Positions 27,801-34,836 of a stretch of DNA of 64,000 nt are shown piece after piece. How positions within the stretch are numbered: position 1 is the first letter of the stretch; every line of letters starts with the position of its first letter. The translations under genes and the position numbers were made by a program. The notes below the pieces were generated by a model that was not told where the DNA came from, ran no database searches, and saw only the letters and a program-made list of their open reading frames with translations. The stretch spans positions 161,508 to 225,507 of the forward strand of contig NZ_JABAIL010000010.1 of NCBI RefSeq assembly GCF_012641475.1. Direction: 5' to 3'. This DNA is from Flammeovirga agarivorans (GTDB lineage Bacteria; Bacteroidota; Bacteroidia; Cytophagales; Flammeovirgaceae).

Positions 27801-27995
27801 TTAGACTACAGAACTCATTTATTTGCTCCAAAGAAGAAAGTATTTGGCACATATATTGACACGTTTACATTTAATGTGTTGATGATTTGGATGATGTCGG
27901 TTTTACTATATTTTTCACTTTATTTTGAATGGTTAAAGAAAATCATCGAAGGAACGGAATCAATTGTCAGTAAAATCTTCTCCAAAGAACAATAA
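24849..27995 (+). CDS. TerB/FHA-like/ABCG-type fusion transporter
   Basis: A 1048-residue half-transporter. Residues 1-165 resemble TerB-type helical domains (ending KLLEVVASDKSYTPQRMDII), split by a KAKAAKKRAAKG linker. Residues 170-260 look like an FHA-type beta-sandwich (inferred). The ABC ATPase has Walker A GASGAGKTT near residue 300, Q-loop IAQDDLL, signature KISGGQRKR near 406, Walker B VMFVDEP near 428 and the switch HQPSSD. An ABCG-type membrane domain begins near residue 604. Between the fifth and last membrane segments (about 790-1003) lies a loop of some 210 residues, far larger than in ABCG proteins. A CxxC (CNTCGN) sits after the ATPase. Substrate unknown. Two secreted protein genes follow. 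Confidence 0.85.
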   Translation: MSEEILKALTQLFAIISTQDEGLTETERNFVIKFLKQELEKRSVEEYIQLYDQLVKDEEERIAKRKAKAAKKRAAKGEVEQADTPLADAVSVRNSVRTLSICRKINKTLDQKQKTIVMVKLLEVVASDKSYTPQRMDIIHTVADVFNIPSNEYKLLERFIIEQHSSKIDNEDILIFDDEMPPEGSKIKFIDSGLLDGEIIFIRMKSVSLYFTKYTGNEMVYLNGQPVQAHNVYLFSPGSIFKTPKGAPLYYSDLVNKYNSDEIGGNISFVVEDLEFKFPNGQLGLRDINFGENTGQLIGIMGASGAGKTTLLNVLAGLEKPSQGEVRINGYNIHTEKDKIEGVIGYIAQDDLLIEELTVFQNLYYNAKLCFKDMNEEELTSKVNEVLQSLGLDRIANLVVGNVLNKKISGGQRKRLNIALELIREPAVMFVDEPTSGLSSRDSENVIDLLKELSLKGKLIFVVIHQPSSDIYKMFDKMWLLDTGGYPVFYGNPIEAITHFKGAAGQVDSDQGQCNTCGNVNPEQLFNIIEAQVVDEYGEFTNKRKATPEDWHRVYKDTFTKPEVEEVHVDPPKTLNIPSMFKQTVIFTIRDFLAKFSNKQYLSINLLEAPFLALLLSWVIYYIKDGDGEYVFRHNENVPPYILIAILVALFMGMTVSAEEIIKDRKIKKRESFLNLSRSSYLYSKLLILFGFSAVQTLTFVFIGNTILEIHDMTWQYWLVLFTVSCHANLIGLNISSAFNSAITVYILIPILLIPQMILSGLIFDFSKLNNTISQHGKTPLIADIMASRWAYEGLSVEQFKNNKFEKPFFDIDMVLSQSNYKSAYWEPRMEEILFSAQMNSKNTNDSTGLILANDILTLQNEINSDEYFSTHEDKKNEALAFLSDGKVSSQEGNQLRKILYESSIFYNDKLIKAEEERDKRIYAMKKEVGDSFNLSEARDLYYNDQLEIFVKNKNVLNRTVVDHNRIIQLIDPIFYVKENTSGPLDYRTHLFAPKKKVFGTYIDTFTFNVLMIWMMSVLLYFSLYFEWLKKIIEGTESIVSKIFSKEQ

Positions 27996-28032
27996 AATAT
28001 ATTTTCAACATCGTAATAAAAGCGATCAAAAC

Positions 28033-28040
28033 TATCTTTG
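28033..28040 (+). promoter_or_regulatory. Candidate -7 box for the gene at 28055
   Basis: TATCTTTG matches TAnnTTTG and lies 15 bases before the ATG, so the message would be nearly leaderless. No TTG at the usual -33 spacing is present. Confidence 0.4.
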
Positions 28041-28054
28041 AAAACCAAAGTAAG

Positions 28055-28960
28055 ATGAAGACCAAATATCTGAATACATTGGCGGCGTCAGTTTTGCTAG
28101 CATCATCTGCAGCAGTGGCAAGTGATTTACCAAAAAATAATGATCCTGCAACTCATACAGTTACCATAGCCCCGGATAAAGTTACTCAAGAAGTATTACC
28201 AGTTAGTGAAGTTTTGGAATCGATTCCTTCACCGTTGGAGATATCAGTACTTATTAAGGAAAGTGGTACAATCTATAATAAAGCAGATTTAAATGCTCCT
28301 GAAGCTGTATCGCGCTATAATACAACCTTCCAAAAAGCCATTAACTTAGGTATTTACGGAACAGACTTAGGGTTCGCAAATATTTATGGCAAAAATCAAG
28401 ATGCCATTTCATACCTAAATTCAGTGAAAGATTTAGCTGATGGTTTAGGAATTGGTGCATTCTTTGATTATGAAACAATAAAAGAATTAGCTGAAAGTTC
28501 AAATCGTTTGGATGAATTGATTCAACAGACTACATTGAACTTTGAGAAAATTAATAACAACCTTAGAGAAAGAAAACGTGAAAATGTTTCCGTTTTAATT
28601 CTTACAGGGGGTTGGATTGAAGCTGTATACCTAACTACTGTAATCAACCAAAGAGAACCTAACGATTTATTGAAAGATAAAATTGGTGATCAAAAAGTTG
28701 TATTAGACCAGCTATTGTTAGTATTGGATATCTATAAGTCTTCTCCAGGTTTTGAAGATCTTATTAATGACTTAACTGCTTTACAAGAGATCTATGATCA
28801 AATTGAAGTAGAAGTTATTGTAGGTGAACCTACTATGGAAGAGATTGATGGTGTTCTAGTGGTAACTGACGGTACTCGTAGTGTTGTTCATGTTACTGAC
28901 AGTGATATCCAGAAAATTACAAGTTTATTAAAATCAATCAGAAACAAGGTTATTAGATAA
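28055..28960 (+). CDS. Secreted protein of unknown function
   Basis: A 301-residue protein with a signal peptide (residues 1-22, ending AVAS) and a mature part that is mostly helical. I see no catalytic motif. Segments such as NLGIYGTDLGFANIYGKNQDAISYLNSVKDLAD and the later DQLLLVLDIYKSSPGFEDLINDL suggest packed amphipathic helices. It is 59 bases after the ABC transporter gene and 35 bases before another secreted protein gene. It could be a periplasmic partner of the transporter, which has a very large extracytoplasmic loop; that is inference from position only. Confidence 0.7.
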   Translation: MKTKYLNTLAASVLLASSAAVASDLPKNNDPATHTVTIAPDKVTQEVLPVSEVLESIPSPLEISVLIKESGTIYNKADLNAPEAVSRYNTTFQKAINLGIYGTDLGFANIYGKNQDAISYLNSVKDLADGLGIGAFFDYETIKELAESSNRLDELIQQTTLNFEKINNNLRERKRENVSVLILTGGWIEAVYLTTVINQREPNDLLKDKIGDQKVVLDQLLLVLDIYKSSPGFEDLINDLTALQEIYDQIEVEVIVGEPTMEEIDGVLVVTDGTRSVVHVTDSDIQKITSLLKSIRNKVIR

Positions 28961-28995
28961 TAGCTCATTTTTCTAAGGACTTAAATCTCAGAACG

Positions 28996-29427
28996 ATGAA
29001 AAAAATATTCTTAGCATTCACAATTATATTCGCTCTTTTCGCTATCAATGAAGAAGCATCTGCTCAATGTAACGCTGAACTTTATGTTACAAAAAGTATG
29101 AAGGAGCTGAATCCAGGTTTTCAATTCTCTAAAAGTTATAGAATTGACGGACGTAATGGTACAAGACGTAAAATTGAGTACACTTGCGTATTAGCAAAAG
29201 ACACTAGCTACCAAATTACTATCTCTGGTAAAGATGGTGGTGCTCAAGGTCTAATCAGTACTCTATATAATGCAAAGAGACGTAAAATCATCTCTAGCTT
29301 TTATAACAATAGATTCTTAAATACTTGGACGTACAAGTGTACTTCTACTGGTATTTACTATTTGAGCTTTACTTTTAAAGATTCAAAAAGCTATTGTGGA
29401 GCAGCCGTTTTAGGCTTCAAGAGATAA
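28996..29427 (+). CDS. Small secreted beta-rich protein of unknown function
   Basis: A 143-residue protein with a signal peptide (residues 1-23, ending ASAQ). The mature part is beta-rich with four Cys (at CNAEL, TCVLA, YKCTS, YCGAA), enough for two disulfides. The pattern of YxITISGKDGG, then TWTYKCTSTGIYYLSFTF, recalls small prepeptidase-C-terminal-like jelly rolls, but I cannot name a family. It is the last gene of the transporter group, followed by a strong terminator. Confidence 0.7.
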   Translation: MKKIFLAFTIIFALFAINEEASAQCNAELYVTKSMKELNPGFQFSKSYRIDGRNGTRRKIEYTCVLAKDTSYQITISGKDGGAQGLISTLYNAKRRKIISSFYNNRFLNTWTYKCTSTGIYYLSFTFKDSKSYCGAAVLGFKR

Positions 29428-29445
29428 CAAATTATATTTCTTATT

Positions 29446-29484
29446 AAAAAAAGGACAGTTGTTTCACACTTCTGTCCTTTTTTT
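29446..29484 (+). terminator. Terminator after the transporter group
   Basis: AAAAAAAGGACAG (29446-29458) pairs with CTGTCCTTTTTTT (29472-29484), ending in a T run. Confidence 0.88.
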
Positions 29485-29578
29485 ATTCTCCCCTCCAAAA
29501 AAAACAATAGTTTTGTAAATCAGGAACACTACTCCTGAATAAAATTATTTGCAACAATACTAATGTGCGCGGTTTAAA

Positions 29579-30652
29579 ATGGACTTACTATCACTTAGAA
29601 ATCAAATAGACGCGATAGATAATCAATTATTAAGATTACTCAACGAACGTATGAACGTTGTTAAAAATGTTGGTGAACTTAAAAAACATGAGAAATCAGT
29701 TATTTATCGTCCAGAAAGGGAAAAATCAATTATTGATAGACTTACTGTATTATCACAAGATGATAAGGGTACGCTAAATCATTCTGCAATTGAAGCCATC
29801 TTTTTGGAAATATTTGCTGTAAGTCGTAACCTAGAATTACCTGAAAAAGTAGCTTTTCTTGGTCCTGAGGGAAGTTATACTCACCAAGCTGCCGAAAACA
29901 GGTTTGGTGCGATGAGTGAATATATTCCATTAAAAACAATCAAATCAGTATTCGATAATGTAGAAACTGAAAGGGTTCGTTTTGGAGTTGTTCCAATCGA
30001 AAACAATCAAGAAGGTACTGTAGCAGAAACAATTGATCAATTGTGCTATAGAGATGTAAAAATTGTTGCTGAACTTCCTCTGTCTATTAGCTTCAGTTTA
30101 GCATCAAACCATGATGATCTAACAAAAATTAAAAAGATTTATTCTAAAGATATTGCGTTTAGACAATGTCGTAATTTCATTGAAGATTACTTTGATGAGG
30201 ACATTCGTTTAATCCAAGTTTCATCAACATCACGAGCAGCAGAAATGGCTGCAAATGAAGAGGGTGCTGCTGCTATTTGTTCTCATATTGCTGCAAAATT
30301 GTTCCAATTACCTATCCGTTACAATAATATTGAAGATAGCCAAGACAATACTACAAGGTTCTTGATTATTGCAAAAGACTTCATTAACCAAACAAGCGGT
30401 AAAGATAAAACTTCCATTTTAGCGAAAATTGGTAATCATCCTGGTGATTTGGCAAACTTCTTGGAAGAATTTAGACAAAGGGACATTAACCTCACTAAAA
30501 TTGAAAGTAGACCAGCAAAAATGAAAGATATTTTCAATTACTGGTTTGTAATCGATTTTGACGGACATTACAAAGATGACAAAGTACAAGATGTTATGCG
30601 TGTTTATAAAGACACAATTACTTTCCTTGGAAGCTATGTAAAAATGGTTTGA
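29579..30652 (+). CDS. pheA: Bifunctional chorismate mutase / prephenate dehydratase
   Basis: A 357-residue P-protein that turns chorismate into prephenate and then phenylpyruvate for phenylalanine synthesis. Residues 1-88 are an AroQ-type chorismate mutase (LRNQIDAIDNQLLRLLNERM, then RPEREKSII). Residues 92-270 are prephenate dehydratase, with FLGPEGSYTHQAA at the start, the VPIENNQEGTVAETID block and the conserved Thr of DNTTRFLII. Residues 275-357 are an ACT domain with the GDLANFL and ESRP motifs, which in the family gives feedback inhibition by phenylalanine. It is not linked to other aromatic genes; aroQ lies 6 kb away on the other strand. Confidence 0.96.
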   Translation: MDLLSLRNQIDAIDNQLLRLLNERMNVVKNVGELKKHEKSVIYRPEREKSIIDRLTVLSQDDKGTLNHSAIEAIFLEIFAVSRNLELPEKVAFLGPEGSYTHQAAENRFGAMSEYIPLKTIKSVFDNVETERVRFGVVPIENNQEGTVAETIDQLCYRDVKIVAELPLSISFSLASNHDDLTKIKKIYSKDIAFRQCRNFIEDYFDEDIRLIQVSSTSRAAEMAANEEGAAAICSHIAAKLFQLPIRYNNIEDSQDNTTRFLIIAKDFINQTSGKDKTSILAKIGNHPGDLANFLEEFRQRDINLTKIESRPAKMKDIFNYWFVIDFDGHYKDDKVQDVMRVYKDTITFLGSYVKMV

Positions 30653-30718
30653 TAAAATAACTTTCAATTTTGGTCGTTCAATAATTAGATAACACTATTC
30701 GACCTATATATAAAAGGA

Positions 30719-31933
30719 ATGAAGCAATTTTTTTTCACAGCACTTTTATGTGTGATTAATCTTTTCGTTTACGCAGACAACTCACCTGCAAAAGTTTTAT
30801 CCACTTTTAATAAGAAATTAGGAGGTGGTAAATATGACATTGGCAAATCAATTGTCAAAGCACATGATGGTGGGTATGTCATTGCAGGAAGATCTGTTGG
30901 CACCAGCGGAAACATGGACATGAGTCTATGGAAAGTTGACGAAAGTGGTAATGTGAAGTGGAATTTCAAATTTGGGGACACCGAAACTGAAGAAGTTTAT
31001 CAAATCATTGCAACAAAAGATGGAGGTTATATAACCGTAGGAAGTTCTGATTCTTATGGTCTAAGTAGAGATATTAAAGATACTTGGGTTGTAAAAGTAA
31101 ATGCACAAGGCAAGCAACTTTGGATGCAAAACTATGGTGACGAACTTTCTATTGAGGAAGGCACTTGTATCTCTCAGACAGCTGATGGTGGTTTTCTAAT
31201 TGGTGGTGGTATTATCCATCTAGACAAAGAAGACCCTTCAGAAATGGGTTTCCTTTTTAAAATTGATGAAAAGGGGACTGTTCTTTGGAGAAAAGATTAT
31301 GGTGGAGCAAAAAATGATAAAATTATCGATTTAATTGTTAACGAAGATAGCTATATCGTTGTAGGTAACACTGAATCATTAGGAAAAGGAAAATGGGATA
31401 TCTGGATGTTCAAAACAGACCTAAATGGAAATAAACTTTGGGAAAGAACATACGGAGGCGGTGATACTGAAAAAGTAAATAAATTCGTTAAAACCAACGA
31501 TGGAGGTTACTGTATTGCTGGATACTCATATACATTTGCTGAAGCTAGTTTAGATGCATGGATTGTTAGGACTGATGCTGATGGTCAACAATTATGGCAT
31601 AAATCTTTTGGCGGACTTAGTTATGATGAAGCTTGTGGAATCACTAAAACAAAGGATGGTGGATATGCTGTTGTAGGTTACACAGAAGTATATGTTCCTG
31701 ATGAATATGGTGATAACACTAGTATCGAAGGATTTAATATGTTACTTGTCAAAATCAATGATAAGGGACAAAAACAATGGGAGAAATCTATTGGTGGAAC
31801 AAAAGAACAAAGAGGCCAAGCTGTACTAGAGACAGAAAATGGTGATTTCCTAATTGTTGGTTCTATTCAGACTAGTGAACAAAATAACTTTGGTATATTG
31901 TTAGTCAGAACAAATTCACAAGGTTCAATCTAA
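30719..31933 (+). CDS. Secreted repeat protein, probable beta-propeller
   Basis: A 404-residue protein with a signal peptide (residues 1-19). The mature part is six or seven repeats of about 50-60 residues. Each has the pattern (K/Q/T)xxDGGYxxxGxS followed by DxWxxKxDxxGxxxWxxxxGG, as in delta-60-type or WD-like blades of bacterial surface propellers. No C-terminal T9SS sorting domain is evident. It is the first gene of a possible four-gene set: the next open frame begins 6 bases after its stop codon in the same reading frame. A role as an outer-surface sensor or binding module is inference. Confidence 0.8.
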   Translation: MKQFFFTALLCVINLFVYADNSPAKVLSTFNKKLGGGKYDIGKSIVKAHDGGYVIAGRSVGTSGNMDMSLWKVDESGNVKWNFKFGDTETEEVYQIIATKDGGYITVGSSDSYGLSRDIKDTWVVKVNAQGKQLWMQNYGDELSIEEGTCISQTADGGFLIGGGIIHLDKEDPSEMGFLFKIDEKGTVLWRKDYGGAKNDKIIDLIVNEDSYIVVGNTESLGKGKWDIWMFKTDLNGNKLWERTYGGGDTEKVNKFVKTNDGGYCIAGYSYTFAEASLDAWIVRTDADGQQLWHKSFGGLSYDEACGITKTKDGGYAVVGYTEVYVPDEYGDNTSIEGFNMLLVKINDKGQKQWEKSIGGTKEQRGQAVLETENGDFLIVGSIQTSEQNNFGILLVRTNSQGSI

Positions 31934-31939
31934 CCTAAA

Positions 31940-34261
31940 ATTAAATTTCAACTGAACTACACAAAATATTATATAGCCTATTTACTAATTATCGTACTTT
32001 CTATATCAGTTAAGTCTTACGCTCAACAAGGCCTAACAGATATAGAAAGCGGTGATTTAGCCTTCCAAAAAGGGAATTACCTTGAAGCACTTAATTATTA
32101 TCAAAAAGCAGAACTTAAAGACATTGACGCTTGCGATATTAAATATAAGGTAGCCCTATGCTATTTACATTCTCCTTTTAAAGTTAAAGAAGCTTTACCC
32201 TACCTTAAATTTGTCATCAAACATGAATGCACTGAAGTTGGCAATGATGCACTTTATCACTATGCATCACTTTTACAACTGAAAGGAAAGTTTATTGAAG
32301 CAATCAATTATTACAATGAATATCTAGAATACACAGAAGGAACATCTAGAAGTTTTAGTAATGTCAATCTTAAAATTCGTCAATGTGAAAATGGGATTAA
32401 ACTAGGTAGTCATTCCAAAACATCAACAGAGACTACAGCCATTTTAGAAATTCCTATTAATACTTCATATGACGAGTATGCTCCAATAATTTCTAAGTTA
32501 GATAACTTCCTTGTCTTCAGCTCTCAACGACAAATCAATAGCTTTAATTATGTCTATGGGGATCAATATGCTTTCTTACCTGAAAACTTAAAAAGCAACG
32601 AAAAAGATGTATACCTTTCTTATAGAAAAGGTGTACAATTCTCACACCCCTACCCGCAATTTGATGGTGAATACAAAGAAATATATCCTCTTTATGTACA
32701 AGATGGATCATATATGCTTTTGTATATAGAATATCCAAATGATGAAAGTGGCAAAGGAAATATTTATGAAACTAAAGTCAAAAAAGGGCGCTGGCAAAAA
32801 CCTAAGAAATTAAATAGCAAAATAAATTCCTCATACGAAGAAAAAGGAGCATTTATAGCTAATAATGGAACGACCATCTATTTTGCATCCAACAGACCTG
32901 GTGGATATGGTGGTTTTGATATTTACAAAGCTATTCGAGTTGGAAAAGACGATTGGTCAAAACCTATTAATTTAGGTTCAACAATTAATAGTGAAAATGA
33001 TGAAATCTTCCCATTCTTACATAACGATAATAAGACCCTGTATTACAGTACAAATGGAGAACTTTCCATGGGTGGTTATGATATTGTCGTTTCTTTAAAA
33101 GAAGGAGCTTCATGGGTAACTCCTACTAATTTAGGCACCGACGTTAATAGCCCATTCAATGAATATCAATTTTCGCAGATACCAAGTAAGCGTTATTCAT
33201 ATTTTACATCAGATCGCCAAGATGCACACTCTGTAGGCGGAAAAGATATTTACACTGTGTTCAAACCTGTTCATAAAATGAAAAGAGCCATTGTTACTGG
33301 TAATTTCAAAGTAATGAAAAATGATGTCAGTGTTCCTATTTCTTTAGTCGTAAAAGACAATTCCAATACTACTTACAAGAAATACGTTTATGATCCATCT
33401 CCTGAACAAGGTAAGTTCTTTATGATACTTCCTCCAGGAAAAAACTATACCATTACAATAGTTTATGATGATGTAGAATTATACAATGTAACCATAGATC
33501 TTCCAAAAGATACTTACAGATATCAACTAGACAAAGAACTCACTTTAGAAGATATCTCAGTATTTAATAAAGTAGTTGGCTTTGACATTGTCCCTTCAGA
33601 AACTCACTTTGAAATCACCACTTTTGATGATCTTAAAGAGAAAAAGGAAGAAGAAGCAACAGATGCTCGTTATGATGCATTATTGATGCTTATGGAAATG
33701 ATTGTAGACCGAACTGATAAAGAAGGATTGGCATCATTAAACGCACTTGATGACCCTACTTTTGATGCTATAGCATTGGACAATAGTTCTTCTTCGAATA
33801 GTCCCGACCCCTATTACACACCTTTATTAGATCTTATTGAGAAAGCATTTAATGAGGCAAATCCTGATCTTCTAACATCTTTAGATAGTGTTAGAGGTGA
33901 TATAGGTGATAAAATCGTAAAACTACCTTCTGATTATCTAAATGATGATATTATGGTAGAAGAACGATACTATTTCCCCGAAGAAGAATTTGATATTTCA
34001 ACAGAAAATAAATCTAGCTTAAATGAATTGGTCTCTTTCTTAAAATCACGAGATAATGTAATGTTAGACATTGTGTGGTTTAGCAAAGAAGAAGAACAAA
34101 GTATCAGTAGTATCGATCAGATAAATGAAATGAGGATGAATTCTATTCTAAATTATTTATCTGCTAAAGGTATAGCTAGGTGGCAATATAAAATCAAAAA
34201 AGAAAAATATAAGACATCGGCTGATAATTCATGTATCATGCTTTCAGTAAGAATAAAATAG
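31940..34261 (+). CDS. TPR / PD40 repeat / OmpA-like outer membrane protein with unconventional start
   Basis: The open frame runs without a stop from 31934 to 34261, but its first ATG is at 32714, inside a conserved domain. Read from 31940 it gives a good signal peptide (ATT as start: KFQLNYTKYYIAYLLIIV, ending SYAQ), TPR-like helices (about 32040-32400), PD40/WD-like repeats (about 32440-33280; YFASNRPGGYGGFDIY, YYSTNGELSMGGYDIV), a beta-sandwich (about 33290-33550) and a degenerate OmpA-like domain (about 33940-34258). No ATG, GTG or TTG precedes the signal peptide; ATT (31940) or CTG (31952) must serve if it is expressed. It overlaps the YfiR-like gene by 31 bases. The likely role is an outer membrane or peptidoglycan-linked sensor, as YfiB is for YfiR. 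Confidence 0.75.
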   Translation: MKFQLNYTKYYIAYLLIIVLSISVKSYAQQGLTDIESGDLAFQKGNYLEALNYYQKAELKDIDACDIKYKVALCYLHSPFKVKEALPYLKFVIKHECTEVGNDALYHYASLLQLKGKFIEAINYYNEYLEYTEGTSRSFSNVNLKIRQCENGIKLGSHSKTSTETTAILEIPINTSYDEYAPIISKLDNFLVFSSQRQINSFNYVYGDQYAFLPENLKSNEKDVYLSYRKGVQFSHPYPQFDGEYKEIYPLYVQDGSYMLLYIEYPNDESGKGNIYETKVKKGRWQKPKKLNSKINSSYEEKGAFIANNGTTIYFASNRPGGYGGFDIYKAIRVGKDDWSKPINLGSTINSENDEIFPFLHNDNKTLYYSTNGELSMGGYDIVVSLKEGASWVTPTNLGTDVNSPFNEYQFSQIPSKRYSYFTSDRQDAHSVGGKDIYTVFKPVHKMKRAIVTGNFKVMKNDVSVPISLVVKDNSNTTYKKYVYDPSPEQGKFFMILPPGKNYTITIVYDDVELYNVTIDLPKDTYRYQLDKELTLEDISVFNKVVGFDIVPSETHFEITTFDDLKEKKEEEATDARYDALLMLMEMIVDRTDKEGLASLNALDDPTFDAIALDNSSSSNSPDPYYTPLLDLIEKAFNEANPDLLTSLDSVRGDIGDKIVKLPSDYLNDDIMVEERYYFPEEEFDISTENKSSLNELVSFLKSRDNVMLDIVWFSKEEEQSISSIDQINEMRMNSILNYLSAKGIARWQYKIKKEKYKTSADNSCIMLSVRIK

Positions 34262-34836
34262 CATTGAACTCACAAAAACAGAACATATCGCCCCTTATTA
34301 AAGCCATTATTATTGGTTGTTGTCTGTTCTTTCTTAACCCCATCAAATCCAATGCTCAGTTTGATGAATACGAAAGAAAAGCTGCAATGATCAATACATT
34401 TGCAAAATTTGTCAATTGGCCATCACAAGCCTTTAAAGAAAATAATAAACTTGTTTTAGGTATTTTAGGTGATGACCCATTTGGTGAAGTTATTGATAAC
34501 ATGTTTAGAAATAGATATGTAAATGGCAGAGCATGGGAAATTAGACGAGGGCAAAGTATTAAAGACCTAAAAGGGTCACATATTGTATTTATGACTCAAG
34601 GTTATTCCAATGATGAAGTAAAATCGTTATTGGGTGAAATCTATGAAAAGAACAACTCCTTTGTGTTGACCATTGGTGATAATATTCCTAACTTCTGTAA
34701 AAATGGAGGTATTATCAACCTGACTCCAAATGGGTTGTATACATTAAATATTGTGTCTGCAAATAAAGCACAATTAACCATTGATGTAAAACTTCTTAAC
34801 CTTGCTAGTGATATAATACCATATGACCCAGATTAA
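34231..34836 (+). CDS. YfiR-like periplasmic protein (DUF4154)
   Basis: A 201-residue protein of the YfiR/DUF4154 family. In Pseudomonas YfiR is a periplasmic inhibitor of the inner membrane cyclase YfiN. A signal peptide ends near SNAQ (residue 43), and family motifs are present: YERKAAMINTFAKFVNWP, LGILGDDPFG, HIVFMTQ, VLTIGD and GIINLTPNG. The frame opens with ATG at 34231, overlapping the previous gene. A TTG at 34264, three bases after that gene's stop, would give a more compact signal peptide. The Cys pair typical of P. aeruginosa YfiR is reduced to one Cys (NFCKNGG). The downstream kinase gene overlaps it by 14 bases. Confidence 0.88.
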   Translation: MYHAFSKNKIALNSQKQNISPLIKAIIIGCCLFFLNPIKSNAQFDEYERKAAMINTFAKFVNWPSQAFKENNKLVLGILGDDPFGEVIDNMFRNRYVNGRAWEIRRGQSIKDLKGSHIVFMTQGYSNDEVKSLLGEIYEKNNSFVLTIGDNIPNFCKNGGIINLTPNGLYTLNIVSANKAQLTIDVKLLNLASDIIPYDPD

